DNA from: Janthinobacterium tructae
GTDB taxonomy: Bacteria; Pseudomonadota; Gammaproteobacteria; Burkholderiales; Burkholderiaceae_D
Assembly (NCBI RefSeq): GCF_006517255.1
Contig: NZ_CP041185.1
Coordinates: 992,001-1,056,000 of the forward strand
Length of the DNA stretch: 64,000 bases
Direction of reading: 5' to 3'
Shown here: one piece after another, positions 19,071-27,760 of the stretch
Numbering within the stretch: position 1 is the first letter of the stretch
How the letters are laid out: every line of letters starts with the position of its first letter
The notes under the pieces: generated by a model
What the model saw: the letters and a program-made list of their open reading frames with translations, nothing else
Told to the model about the DNA's origin: nothing
Database searches by the model: none
Program-made: the position numbers and the translations under genes

Positions 19071-20741
19071 CTACAGATCCTCCAGTTCCGGCTTGGCCAT
19101 CCACTCGCGTCCCTTGAGCATGGCTTTCCAGTACAGCGGCGGCAGAATACGCTCCTTCAGCAGCCAGGCCAGACGCGATGGCTTGGTGCCATCGATGAGC
19201 CAGGAGGGAAAGCTGGGTGCGACCTTGCCGCCATAAGTGAATTCGGCCAGCACAATCTTGCCGCGCTCCACCGTGAGCGGGCACGAGCCATAGCCGTCGT
19301 ACTGCGCGCTACCCTTGATCTTGCCCAGCGCAGCGAGCACATTGTGCGCCACCACCGGCGCTTGCTTACGCGCCGCTGCGGCGGTCTTGGCATTGCTGGA
19401 GTTGCCGGCATCGCCCAGCGCGTGGATATTCTCGTAGACCTTGTGGCGCAGCGTGGCCGGATCGATATCGATCCAACCGGCGGCATCGGCCAGGGGACTG
19501 ACGCGAATGAAATCCGGCGCGACCTGTTGCGGTACCACATGCAGCAGGTCGAATTCGCGCGTCACGACCTCCTTGCTGCCATCAGGGGTGGCGCGGCTGA
19601 AGGTGGCGGTCTTGCGCGCGCCATCGACACTGGTCAATGTGTGGCCAAAATTGAGCTTGATGTCATAGCCGCGCACGTATTCCATCAGCGCCGGCACATA
19701 GGCGGGGACGCCGAACAGCACCGCGCCGGCGTTGTAAAACTCGATCTCGATCTGCTCCAGCACGCCGCTGCGCTTCCAATGGTCAGCTGACAGATACATG
19801 GCCTTTTGCGGCGCACCGGCGCATTTGATCGGCATAGGCGGCTGCGTAAAAATTGCGTGCCCGCCTTTCAATTGTTGCACCAGTTCCCACGTGTATGGCG
19901 CCAGATGGTACAGATAGTTCGATGTGACGCCATTGCGTCCCAACGTCTCTGACAAGCCTTCGATCGCACTCCAGTTCAGCTTCAGGCCAGGACACACCAC
20001 CAGTTGCTGGTATTTGACGACGCGGCAACCATCAAGGATCACGGCATTGCGTTCCGGTTCGAATGCGGCAACGGCAGACTTGATCCAATGCACGCCGCGC
20101 GGAATCAGGGACGCCATCGTGCGCGCCGTGCTGGCGGCATCGAACACGCCGGCGCCCACCAGCGTCCAGCCGGGCTGATAGTAATGGATGTCGGCCGGAT
20201 CGATGATGGCGATGTCGAGCCCGGGCCAGCGCGCCAGCAGGCTGGCTGCGGCCGCGATGCCGGCAGCGCCGCCGCCGATGATCACCACCACATGCTCTGC
20301 TTCGGCGACTTCGACCGGCGTGCGGCCAAGATTGACGATGCGGCGGATCACGCCCTTCAGGTCGAAGCCGGCATTTTTCGCCGATTCCAGGAGGGCCGGC
20401 AACGCTTGCGAATTGGCTTGCGACAGAGCCCACATCGTCGTCGAGCGCATACCGGTGCGACAGTACGCCAGCACCGGCTTGGGCAAACTGTCGAACAATT
20501 GCCCAAACGCGACACCTTGCTCATCGCTCACCTTGCCCGATTCGGCCGGCAGATAATGCGCTTCGATGCCGACGGCTTGCGCCGCATGGGCAATCTCGGC
20601 AAAGAGCGGTTGATCGGCGCCTTCGCCGTCGGGACGATTGCAGATGATGGCGCGATAGCCTGCCCGCTTTAATTCTATGAGTTCGGCTGCGGTGATCTGC
20701 GGTGCGACCGCCAGTCCCGGCACGAGTGGGCGAATATCCAT
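19071..20741 (-). CDS. sqr: DUF442-sulfide:quinone oxidoreductase fusion
   Basis: A 556-residue fusion. Residues 1-110 are a DUF442 (BLH/tyrosine-phosphatase-like) domain with C94RTGMRST as its P-loop cysteine. Residues from about 150 on are an FAD-dependent SQR: dinucleotide fold GGGAAG (156-161) and the two SQR redox cysteine segments VVCPGLKLNW and PIKCAGAPQKAMYL. It should oxidise sulfide to persulfide and pass electrons to quinone at the membrane surface; the fused DUF442 may move the sulfane sulfur to an acceptor. It is second in the operon, after the ETHE1-like dioxygenase. Confidence 0.92.
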   Translation of the reverse strand: MDIRPLVPGLAVAPQITAAELIELKRAGYRAIICNRPDGEGADQPLFAEIAHAAQAVGIEAHYLPAESGKVSDEQGVAFGQLFDSLPKPVLAYCRTGMRSTTMWALSQANSQALPALLESAKNAGFDLKGVIRRIVNLGRTPVEVAEAEHVVVIIGGGAAGIAAAASLLARWPGLDIAIIDPADIHYYQPGWTLVGAGVFDAASTARTMASLIPRGVHWIKSAVAAFEPERNAVILDGCRVVKYQQLVVCPGLKLNWSAIEGLSETLGRNGVTSNYLYHLAPYTWELVQQLKGGHAIFTQPPMPIKCAGAPQKAMYLSADHWKRSGVLEQIEIEFYNAGAVLFGVPAYVPALMEYVRGYDIKLNFGHTLTSVDGARKTATFSRATPDGSKEVVTREFDLLHVVPQQVAPDFIRVSPLADAAGWIDIDPATLRHKVYENIHALGDAGNSSNAKTAAAARKQAPVVAHNVLAALGKIKGSAQYDGYGSCPLTVERGKIVLAEFTYGGKVAPSFPSWLIDGTKPSRLAWLLKERILPPLYWKAMLKGREWMAKPELEDL

Positions 20742-20771
20742 GTTGTCTCCGTGTATTTTTTATAGGATGGT

Positions 20772-21650
20772 TCAGGCTGCGTTGAGCGGAATTTTCAGAT
20801 AACGCACGCCGTTGTCTTCCGGTTCGGGCAAGTGGCCGGCGCGCATGTTCACCTGCACCGCCGGCAGGATCAGCGTCGGCATGTCAAGTGTCGCGTCACG
20901 CTTTTTGCGCATCGCCACGAAACCGGCTTCGCTAATGCCGTTGCGCACGTGAATGTTGTGGGCGCGCTCGTCGGCAACGCTGCTGACGAATTGCACTTCG
21001 CGCCCGCCGGGCAGGTAGTCGTGACACATATACAGCAAGGTGTCAGACGGCAAGCTCAGTACCTTGTTAATCGAGTGAAACAGCGTGTGCGCATCGCCAC
21101 CGGGGAAATCGCAGCGCGCGGTGCCGTAGTCGGGCATGAAGAGGGTATCGCCGACAAACGCCATTGCGTCATCGCCTACGACATAGGTCATGCAGGCCGG
21201 CGTATGGCCTGGCGTGTGCAGCGTGCGGCATGCCAGGGAGCCGATCGCAAACGTTTCATCGTCCGCGAACAAGTGATCGAACTGGCTGCCATCGCGCGCC
21301 ATGTCGGCACCGGCATTGAACAGTTTGCCGAACACTTGCTGCACCGTCGTGATGTGCATGCCGATGCCAATCTGGCCGCCGAGTTGTTCCTTCAGATAAG
21401 GTGCCGCCGTCAGATGATCGGCATGAACATGGGTTTCCAATATCCATTGCACGTTGGCGCCAAGTTCACGCACGCGCGCGATCAATTTATCCGCCGAGCG
21501 GGTGGCTGTGTGACCCGACTTCGGGTCGTAGTCGAGCACGCTGTCGATCAATGCGCATTGCCCTGTTGTCGTATCGAGCACCAAATAACTGACGGTATTG
21601 GTGGCGGGGTCGAAAAAGCCTTCGACCTGTGCGTGTACGGTGTTTGCCAT
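20772..21650 (-). CDS. ETHE1-like persulfide dioxygenase (MBL fold)
   Basis: A 292-residue metallo-beta-lactamase-fold protein with the mononuclear iron motif H74VHADHLT, later HTPGHTPACMTYVV and VGDTLFMPDYG. It is longer than mitochondrial ETHE1 (about 240) and resembles bacterial BLH/PDO enzymes of sulfide operons. It oxidises glutathione persulfide to sulfite. The start has AGGAG at good spacing. It leads the operon, 53 bp inside the sigma-54 promoter at 21703-21719. Confidence 0.9.
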   Translation of the reverse strand: MANTVHAQVEGFFDPATNTVSYLVLDTTTGQCALIDSVLDYDPKSGHTATRSADKLIARVRELGANVQWILETHVHADHLTAAPYLKEQLGGQIGIGMHITTVQQVFGKLFNAGADMARDGSQFDHLFADDETFAIGSLACRTLHTPGHTPACMTYVVGDDAMAFVGDTLFMPDYGTARCDFPGGDAHTLFHSINKVLSLPSDTLLYMCHDYLPGGREVQFVSSVADERAHNIHVRNGISEAGFVAMRKKRDATLDMPTLILPAVQVNMRAGHLPEPEDNGVRYLKIPLNAA

Positions 21651-21702
21651 GATGATGGGTCTCCTGTGGAAGCTGGCCTGTTGCGACAGGCATGCCGGTA
21701 TA

Positions 21703-21719
21703 TTGCAATAATCATGCCA
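21703..21719 (-). promoter_or_regulatory. sigma-54 promoter of the ethe1-sqr-tauE-rhodanese operon
   Basis: On the minus strand the sequence reads TGGCATG-ATTA-TTGCA. This matches the -24/-12 consensus TGGCACG-N4-TTGCW except for one base in the -24 box, with the required GG-N10-GC spacing. It lies upstream of the dioxygenase gene and about 92-167 bp from the FisR-type boxes at 21811-21886. Confidence 0.85.
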
Positions 21720-21810
21720 ATCAATTTATTTTCATGAATTTTTATAAGCAATTGATTTGATGCATATTTTTATCACGTCGTTGCGCTAACGCCGCGCTAT
21801 GCGCTGACAT

Positions 21811-21886
21811 TGGCAGCTAAATGACACTCAGGTGGCAGTATTTCTGGTGTCGATGGCAGTCCTGTGGCAAGGTGACTGTCTTGCCA
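21811..21886. promoter_or_regulatory. FisR-type upstream activating sites, ethe1/fisR intergenic
   Basis: Three direct TGGCAG boxes start at 21811, 21833 and 21854, spaced 22 and 21 bp (two helical turns), with a TGACAC box at 21822. A perfect inverted repeat TGGCAAG-N8-CTTGCCA spans 21865-21886, abutting the fisR start. The same box family recurs upstream of three other -24/-12 promoters, so these are the probable FisR enhancer sites, and the last one suggests autoregulation. Confidence 0.72.
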
Positions 21887-21895
21887 GGAGAGACC

Positions 21896-23227
21896 ATGCC
21901 CATCACAACGCCTATCGTCATCGCTTTGGAGCCACATTCGCCGCAAGTCCAGGCGCTGGTTTCCTTCCTCGAACACGAGCCAGATCCAATGATTGTGCTC
22001 GATCCTGAATACAACATCCTGGCAGCCAATACCGCCTATCAGCGCCAGTTCGCCAGCGTCGACAAGCCGTACATCGGCCACAAGTGTTACCGCGTCTCGC
22101 ATCACTACGATGTCCCGTGCGACCAGGCTGGCGAACATTGTCCGATGAAAAAGGCCCTGGAACTGCGCGGACCGGACCGGGTCTTGCACATCCACCACAC
22201 GCCGCGCGGCCCCGAGCATGTCGAAGTCGAATTGCGTCCCATCCTCGATGAGCGCGGCGTGATCGTCGCCTACGTCGAGCGGCTCACCGTGGTGCGCAGC
22301 GCGTCGGCGCGCCCCAGCGGAGATGGCCTGGTCGGTCGCTCGCCAGCATTCAATCTGGCATTGTCGGCGTTGCAGCGGGTCGCCCCGTCGATGTTGCCGG
22401 CGCTGCTGCTGGGAGAATCCGGCACCGGCAAGGAATTGTTTGCCCGCGCCGTGCACGAGGGCAGTGCGCGTGCCAGTGGACCGTTCGTTGTCGTCGATTG
22501 CTCTGGTTTGACCGAAACGCTTTTTGAAAGCGAACTGTTTGGCCATGAAAAAGGCGCGTTCACCGGCGCTACCGCGCGCAAGCCGGGCCTGGTTGAAACG
22601 GCACAGGGCGGCACGTTGTTCCTGGATGAGATCGGCGATGTGCCGCTGGCCATGCAGGTGAAATTGTTGCGTTTGATCGAGTCTGGCACCTATCGGCGCG
22701 TCGGCAGCATCGAGACGCAGCATGCCAATTTTCGACTGGTGGCGGCGACCCACAAGTCGCTGGAAAAAATGATGGCGGAAGGCGCCTTTCGCACCGACTT
22801 GTATTACCGTATCAGCGCCTTCCCGATTCACTTGCCGGCGCTACGCGAGCGCAGCGATGACATCGCGCTCCTGGTTCATTCGTTCTTGCAGCATAGTATC
22901 TCCGGCCAGCGCCGCCTGACAATTGAACCACAAGCGCTGCTGCAACTACAGTTGCGCGCATGGCCGGGCAATATCCGCGAATTGCGCAATGTACTCGAGC
23001 GCGCGCGCCTGTTTGCCGACGATGGCGTGATCCGCTGCGAACATTTGCCATCCGCGTTGGGGCCGTCTACGCCACTACCGGCGCTGCCGATCGACACCAT
23101 TCCGATCGGCGCCTCGTTGACGGAGGCTATCGCCACCTTCACCGGCACCCGCAGCGAACTGGCGACGAAACTCGGCATCAGCGAACGCACGCTATACCGG
23201 CGCCTGAAGAAGCTAGGTCTGGCTTGA
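21896..23227 (+). CDS. fisR: sulfide-responsive sigma-54 activator FisR
   Basis: A 443-residue bacterial enhancer-binding protein starting at 21896 (AGGAG upstream). Residues about 20-130 form a PAS-like sensor with Cys64, Cys75 and Cys82; the spacing (11, 7) equals that of the sulfane-sulfur-sensing cysteines 53/64/71 of FisR from Cupriavidus. The AAA+ core has GESGTGKE and the sigma-54 contact loop GAFTGA. The C-terminal Fis-type helix-turn-helix is [20 protein letters not shown]. It is divergent from the sqr operon and sits at the centre of its predicted targets. Confidence 0.93.
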   Translation: MPITTPIVIALEPHSPQVQALVSFLEHEPDPMIVLDPEYNILAANTAYQRQFASVDKPYIGHKCYRVSHHYDVPCDQAGEHCPMKKALELRGPDRVLHIHHTPRGPEHVEVELRPILDERGVIVAYVERLTVVRSASARPSGDGLVGRSPAFNLALSALQRVAPSMLPALLLGESGTGKELFARAVHEGSARASGPFVVVDCSGLTETLFESELFGHEKGAFTGATARKPGLVETAQGGTLFLDEIGDVPLAMQVKLLRLIESGTYRRVGSIETQHANFRLVAATHKSLEKMMAEGAFRTDLYYRISAFPIHLPALRERSDDIALLVHSFLQHSISGQRRLTIEPQALLQLQLRAWPGNIRELRNVLERARLFADDGVIRCEHLPSALGPSTPLPALPIDTIPIGASLTEAIATFTGTRSELATKLGISERTLYRRLKKLGLA

Positions 23228-23240
23228 CAGCGCCGGAGGA

Positions 23241-23292
23241 CTGCCAGTGGCGGTCAGCTTTTGGCAGCAAGTTCTGCCAGAATTGACTGCCA
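23241..23292. promoter_or_regulatory. FisR-type boxes upstream of dsrE
   Basis: CTGCCA/TGGCAG boxes occur at 23241, 23262, 23274 and 23287. Those at 23262 and 23274 form a perfect inverted repeat TGGCAG-N6-CTGCCA. They begin 14 bp after the fisR stop and lie about 83-134 bp upstream of the -24 box at 23375, the usual enhancer distance. Confidence 0.7.
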
Positions 23293-23374
23293 TGCGGTTT
23301 CTGCAAGGCAGAATAGCTGCGGGGGATATTACAAGTCATTGATTGCATGATGGAATATTTATTCACAGCGGATA

Positions 23375-23390
23375 TGGCGCGCATATTGCT
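23375..23390 (+). promoter_or_regulatory. sigma-54 promoter of dsrE
   Basis: TGGCGCG-CATA-TTGCT matches the -24/-12 consensus at all but one base (G for A), with GG-N10-GC spacing. Transcription would start near 23400, leaving a 5' leader of about 118 nt before the dsrE start at 23520. Confidence 0.8.
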
Positions 23391-23519
23391 ATGTATGAAA
23401 TTACGGGGCGTCCGTTGCGCGCCAGTCAGCGTGTGATGTTTTGTCATTCGCGCTGCTGGGCAAACAGGCATCTTTCCTTTGGCTGGTCTGCTATGCAGGT
23501 AATTTTTACAGGAGTTCGC

Positions 23520-23933
23520 ATGAAAAAACCGATGTTGGTGGGTGCTGGTTTGTTGGCGGTATCGTTGTCTGGTCAAGCTGCCGAATTATTTTTGACGATC
23601 AATAGCGGCAGTCCCATGACGCAAGCTGCCGGCTTGGTACTGGCCAGTCAGGCGATCGAGCAAAAAGCCACGGTACGCGTGCTGTTATGTGATGCCGGCG
23701 GCGACATTGCTGTCATCGGTAAGGTCATGCCAAGCCTGAAGCCCCGCAATGTGACGCCCCAGCAAATGCTGCAGGGCTTGATCAAGAGCGGCGCCAAGGT
23801 CGAGGTCTGCGCATTGTACTTGCCAAATGCCGGGCGCCAGGCTAGTGACTTGCTGGACGGTGTGACAGCGGCCATACCTGCCGACGTGATTGCCTATTTG
23901 CTCAGGTCCGAGGTGAAAACGCTGGCGTTCTGA
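23520..23933 (+). CDS. secreted DsrE-family protein
   Basis: A 137-residue protein with an N-terminal signal peptide (MLVGAGLLAVSLSGQAA) and a DsrE/DsrF-like domain (LFLTINSGSPMTQAAGLVLASQA; VCALYLPNAGR). Cys57 and Cys97 remain in the mature part and could carry persulfide. Start set by ACAGGAG. DsrE-like proteins bind and relay sulfane sulfur; a periplasmic form would act next to SQR/TsdA products. It is monocistronic, with its own sigma-54 promoter and a strong terminator. Confidence 0.85.
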   Translation: MKKPMLVGAGLLAVSLSGQAAELFLTINSGSPMTQAAGLVLASQAIEQKATVRVLLCDAGGDIAVIGKVMPSLKPRNVTPQQMLQGLIKSGAKVEVCALYLPNAGRQASDLLDGVTAAIPADVIAYLLRSEVKTLAF

Positions 23934-23978
23934 CTACCTGGTCAAACAGTTTCAGGGAATGCATTCGCAATCCCGATG

Positions 23979-24006
23979 AAAAGCTTCCCTCCGAGGAAGC
24001 TTTTTT
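23979..24006 (+). terminator. rho-independent terminator after dsrE
   Basis: A perfect 10-bp stem, AAAAGCTTCC and GGAAGCTTTT, closes a 6-base loop and runs into a T-tract (24001-24006). It lies 46 bp after the dsrE stop. Confidence 0.93.
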
Positions 24007-24173
24007 ACATAAAAGCACTGTGTTCATGCCCGAGGCGCATCGGTACCGATTAGCCATGTGAAATTACCCTCGCTGGCAAGGGGGGGCGCGCTTTTGCCAT
24101 TTACGGCGACATGGCAATGCAGTTGCCAGCCAGAAAAAACAGCAACCGCCGGTTTCACACCGTCGCGCAATCA

Positions 24174-24208
24174 TGACAGCGTCTGTCAGTCATGGCAGTG
24201 ACTGACAG
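24174..24208. promoter_or_regulatory. FisR-type boxes upstream of the cyd operon
   Basis: A perfect 10-bp inverted repeat, CTGTCAGTCA-N6-TGACTGACAG (24183-24208), has TGGCAG as its spacer. It overlaps another repeat, TGACAG-N3-CTGTCA (24174-24188). Distance to the -24 box at 24303 is about 95-130 bp. These are the strongest palindromes of the four predicted FisR enhancers. Confidence 0.75.
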
Positions 24209-24302
24209 TGTGACGGTAAATTGCGCTGCCATATTTCAGCACTGTTTTCAATAAAAATGTTCAAGTCCTTGTTTTTAATTGATTAATTAAAAAAAATTTC
24301 AT

Positions 24303-24318
24303 TGGCATGAAACCTGCT
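24303..24318 (+). promoter_or_regulatory. sigma-54 promoter of the cyd operon
   Basis: TGGCATG-AAAC-CTGCT fits the -24/-12 consensus with correct GG-N10-GC spacing (GG at 24304, GC at 24316). The predicted +1 falls at about 24328-24330, that is, on or next to the cydP start codon. The cyd operon would therefore be induced by sulfide through FisR rather than by a classical oxygen regulator. Confidence 0.8.
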
Positions 24319-24329
24319 CTAAAGATGTT

Positions 24330-24506
24330 ATGCCCCCTGTCGACCAACGCCTCCTGCGCCAGTTAATCATCGCTGTGCTGATCAAGATCATTGTCTTGAC
24401 TGCACTGTGGTGGTCATTCGTGCGCGACGCCCGCGTCAGCGTCGATGGAGATGGCGTCTCAGACCGGATCAGTGGCATAACATCTTCTCAAGGAGCAAGA
24501 AAGTGA
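24330..24506 (+). CDS. cydP: cytochrome oxidase putative small subunit CydP
   Basis: A 58-residue protein (starts MPPVDQRLLRQLIIAVLIK, one transmembrane helix, then LWWSFVRDARV). It matches the small CydP family encoded just before cydA in betaproteobacteria. Its TGA overlaps the cydA GTG start (GTGA), so translation is coupled. The predicted sigma-54 start is at the ATG itself and no Shine-Dalgarno is seen, so the message may be leaderless. Confidence 0.85.
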   Translation: MPPVDQRLLRQLIIAVLIKIIVLTALWWSFVRDARVSVDGDGVSDRISGITSSQGARK

Positions 24507-26074
24507 TTTCAGAACAATTGGTGGACTTGTCGAGGCTACAATTTGCCGCCACGGCGATGTACCACTTTCTTTTCGTGCCGCTCACCGTTGGTATGGTGTG
24601 GTTGCTGGTGATAATGGAAAGCGTCTACGTGATGACCGGCAAGGTGATCTGGAAAGACATGACGCGCTTCTGGGGTAAGTTGTTCGGGATCAATTTTGCG
24701 CTCGGCGTCACCACCGGCATCACGCTCGAATTCCAGTTCGGCACCAACTGGGCGTATTACTCGCATTATGTCGGCGACATCTTCGGCGCGCCGCTGGCGA
24801 TCGAAGGCATGATGGCGTTCTTCCTCGAGTCGACGATGATCGGCCTGTTCTTCTTCGGCTGGAACCGCCTGAGCCGGCCGCAGCATCTGCTGGTGACGCT
24901 GCTGATGGCGATCGGCACCAACTTGTCGGCGTTGTGGATATTGATTGCGAATGGCTGGATGCAAAATCCGGTCGGCTCCGAATTCAGTTACCTGACGATG
25001 CGCATGGAAATGGTCGATTTCTGGGCCGTGGTGTTCAATCCGGTGGCGCAGGCCAAGTTTGTGCATACGGTATCGGCCGGCTATGTCACCGGCGCGATGT
25101 TCGTGCTGTCGATTTCGAGCTGGTACTTGCTCAAGGGCCGCAATATCGAATTCGCCAAGCGCAGCTTCCGCGTGGCGGCCGCGTTCGGCCTGGCGTCGGT
25201 GCTGAGCGTGATCGTTCTCGGCGACGAGTCCGGCTACACCGTGGGCGAAGCCCAGCAAACGAAGATGGCGGCGATCGAAGCGATGTGGGAAACCAAGCCA
25301 GCGCCCGCCAGCCTGACCCTGGTGGCCAGCATCAATGAAGCTGAATCGAAGAACAATTGGGAAATCGAGGTGCCGTGGGTCATGGGATTGATCGGCACCC
25401 GCTCGGTGAGCAAGCAAATCCCCGGCATCCACGACATCAAGAGCAAGAACCGCGAGCGCATCATCAACGGCATGCTGGCCGTGACGGCGTTGGAAACGCT
25501 GCGCAAGCATCGCCTTGACACCGTCGCGCTGCAGGTGTTCGAGCGGCATAAGGCAGATCTCGGTTTTGGCCTGTTGCTAAAAAAATATGTCGTCGATGTC
25601 AATCAGGCCACCCCGGAAATGATCGCGCGCGCCGTCAACGACACGATGCCACGCGTGACGCCGATGTTCTGGGCTTTCCGCATCATGGTGGGCCTGGGCG
25701 TGGCGATGCTGCTGCTGTTTGGCCTCGCGTTCTGGAGTACGCTGAAATCGACGTGTTCGAAAAAGCCGTGGCTACTGAAGTGGGCGTTGTGGATGCTGCC
25801 AGCACCGTGGATCGCCTGCGAACTGGGCTGGTTCGTCGCCGAATATGGCCGCCAGCCGTGGACTATTTATGGCGTGTTGCCAACCCACATGAGCGTCTCC
25901 ACGCTCAGCGTCAATAACCTTTATGGCTCGCTGGCCGGCTTCATCGTGTTCTACACGGTGCTGCTGATCGTCGAGATGTTCTTGATGGTCAAGTTCGCGC
26001 GCCAGGGACCGGGCAGCCTCGGCACCGGCCGCTATCAGCAAGATGTTGCTCGTCATTCGCCCATACAGGCATAA
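24503..26074 (+). CDS. cydA: cytochrome bd ubiquinol oxidase subunit I
   Basis: A 523-residue membrane protein starting at GTG 24503 with AGGAG upstream. Signatures include the N-terminal LSRLQFAATAMYHFLFVPLTVG with a heme-ligand His, the DMTRFWGKLFGINFALGVTTG block, the GRQPWTIYGVLPTH quinol/heme motif, and the Q-loop region near residues 240-330. It oxidises ubiquinol and reduces O2 to water. bd oxidases resist sulfide, cyanide and NO, which fits the neighbourhood of sulfide genes. Confidence 0.97.
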   Translation: MISEQLVDLSRLQFAATAMYHFLFVPLTVGMVWLLVIMESVYVMTGKVIWKDMTRFWGKLFGINFALGVTTGITLEFQFGTNWAYYSHYVGDIFGAPLAIEGMMAFFLESTMIGLFFFGWNRLSRPQHLLVTLLMAIGTNLSALWILIANGWMQNPVGSEFSYLTMRMEMVDFWAVVFNPVAQAKFVHTVSAGYVTGAMFVLSISSWYLLKGRNIEFAKRSFRVAAAFGLASVLSVIVLGDESGYTVGEAQQTKMAAIEAMWETKPAPASLTLVASINEAESKNNWEIEVPWVMGLIGTRSVSKQIPGIHDIKSKNRERIINGMLAVTALETLRKHRLDTVALQVFERHKADLGFGLLLKKYVVDVNQATPEMIARAVNDTMPRVTPMFWAFRIMVGLGVAMLLLFGLAFWSTLKSTCSKKPWLLKWALWMLPAPWIACELGWFVAEYGRQPWTIYGVLPTHMSVSTLSVNNLYGSLAGFIVFYTVLLIVEMFLMVKFARQGPGSLGTGRYQQDVARHSPIQA

Positions 26075-26085
26075 GGAGAACCAAG

Positions 26086-27222
26086 ATGCTCGATTATTCC
26101 ACTCTTAAAATCATCTGGTGGCTGCTGGTGGGCGTGCTGTTGATCGGCTTTGCGATCATGGATGGGCACGATATGGGCGTGGGCACGCTGCTGCCATTCG
26201 TCGGCAGGAGCGACATCGAACGGCGCGTCGTCATCAACACGGTCGGCCCGCACTGGGATGGCAACCAGGTCTGGTTCATCACCGCCGGCGGCGCCTTGTT
26301 TGCTGCCTGGCCGATCGTGTATGCGACCGCGTTCAGCGGCTTTTATTGGGCCATGATGCTGGTGCTGTGGGCGCTGTTTTTCCGCCCGGTCGGCTTCGAT
26401 TACCGTAGCAAGATCCACAATGCTGCATGGCGCAGCACATGGGACTGGGGTTTGTTCATCGGTGGCGTGGTGCCGCCCCTGGTGTTCGGCATCGCGTTCG
26501 GCAACCTGCTGCAAGGCGTGCCATTCCACTTCGATGACTATCTGGTGTCGACCTACACAGGCAGTTTCTGGCAGCTACTGAACCCGTTCGCGTTGTTGGT
26601 CGGCGTCGTCAGCAGCGCGATGATCACGCTGCAAGGCGGCACCTATCTGGCGCACCGCACAGAAGGCGTGCTCCAGCGTCGCGCGATCCAGGGTGCCATC
26701 GGCGCAGCCATCTTGCTGACGGTCACTTTCATCGCAGCCGGCTTCTGGCTGCAACACATTGAAGGCTTCCGGATCACATCGGTGATCGATATGGGAGCGC
26801 TGCCTGATCCGCTGGGCAAGACGGTCGTGCGCGAAGCTGGCGCGTGGATGGGCAATTATGCCAAGCAACCGCTGTTGTGGCTGCTACCTGCGCTGGGTAT
26901 CGCGGGCGCGCTGCTGGCAGCAAGCTTGTTGCTGGCACGTTGGACATTGACTGCATTTGTTGCGTCCTCGCTGGCGGTAGTCGGCGTGATCGGCACGGCC
27001 GGGGCGTCGATGTTTCCGTTCATTATGCCATCGTCATCGATGCCAGATGCCAGCCTGACGCTGTGGGACAGCGTTTCCAGCCATCTGAGCCTGGCCATCA
27101 TGCTGTGGGCCACATTGATCCTCCTGCCGTTGATCGTGATGTACACATCGTGGACTTATCGCGTGATGCGCGGCAAGGTCACTGTAGCGCACATCGAGGC
27201 CAATGAACATTCGGCGTATTGA
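26086..27222 (+). CDS. cydB: cytochrome bd ubiquinol oxidase subunit II
   Basis: A 378-residue membrane protein with about eight helices. It starts IIWWLLVGVLLIGFAIMDGHDMGVGTLLPF and has GPHWDGNQVWFITAGGALFAAWP, both diagnostic of CydB. It lies 11 bp after cydA with AAGGAG, and is followed by cydX. With CydA it forms the catalytic heterodimer in the inner membrane. Confidence 0.97.
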   Translation: MLDYSTLKIIWWLLVGVLLIGFAIMDGHDMGVGTLLPFVGRSDIERRVVINTVGPHWDGNQVWFITAGGALFAAWPIVYATAFSGFYWAMMLVLWALFFRPVGFDYRSKIHNAAWRSTWDWGLFIGGVVPPLVFGIAFGNLLQGVPFHFDDYLVSTYTGSFWQLLNPFALLVGVVSSAMITLQGGTYLAHRTEGVLQRRAIQGAIGAAILLTVTFIAAGFWLQHIEGFRITSVIDMGALPDPLGKTVVREAGAWMGNYAKQPLLWLLPALGIAGALLAASLLLARWTLTAFVASSLAVVGVIGTAGASMFPFIMPSSSMPDASLTLWDSVSSHLSLAIMLWATLILLPLIVMYTSWTYRVMRGKVTVAHIEANEHSAY

Positions 27223-27291
27223 AGCGTTCAGCCGTTGACAGATTCGGCTCATGACCTGGTTTGACTTGTTAATCAATTAAGGAAACACATT

Positions 27292-27432
27292 ATGTGGTAT
27301 TTCGCCTGGATGCTGGGAGTCGGCTTTGCGCTGCTGCTGGCCATCATGAATGCAATGTGGGGAGAAAACGAAGCCGCGCGCGCGCAGCAAGATGATGAAG
27401 AAAGTGGCGAACGCCACGAAAGCCTGCCATGA
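27292..27432 (+). CDS. cydX: cytochrome bd subunit CydX
   Basis: A 46-residue single-helix protein with the canonical start MWYFAWMLGVGFALLLAIMNAMWGE, followed by an acidic tail. CydX stabilises the heme b595/d site of CydAB. AAGGAAA precedes the ATG. Its TGA overlaps the next ATG (27429), so ybgE is coupled to it. Confidence 0.95.
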   Translation: MWYFAWMLGVGFALLLAIMNAMWGENEAARAQQDDEESGERHESLP

Positions 27433-27746
27433 GCGTTACGAAAACCATCAAAACCACGAATGCCACGCAAGTATCGGCGGCGCCATCGCACATCCATGTG
27501 CCCAGCCTGACAATGGCAATTGTCATCATGCTGGTGGCGACCGTGTATCCACCTTTGATGGTGGATACCACAGGCAAGGCTGACCATGGGTTGATGACGG
27601 CGCTGTTTTTTGCGATGAGCGCTGGCTTCGTGCGCGGCGTCGGCTTTGTGCCGCAGGCGCTGGCCTGGCGGTGCCTATTTTCAAGCTGGGCCTGCATGGC
27701 GGCGCTAGCCGTGGCGCTGTGGATAAAATTTTTGAGTGGCAATTGA
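27429..27746 (+). CDS. ybgE: cyd operon protein YbgE
   Basis: A 105-residue protein with three predicted helices (LTMAIVIMLVATVYPPLMV; LMTALFFAMSAGFVRGVGF; LFSSWACMAALAVALWI). It matches YbgE, which lies after cydX in proteobacterial cyd operons and whose function is not settled. It starts in the CydX stop (ATGA) and its own stop is 14 bp before the hemoglobin start. Confidence 0.9.
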   Translation: MSVTKTIKTTNATQVSAAPSHIHVPSLTMAIVIMLVATVYPPLMVDTTGKADHGLMTALFFAMSAGFVRGVGFVPQALAWRCLFSSWACMAALAVALWIKFLSGN

Positions 27747-27760
27747 TGAAAGGGAATGAC

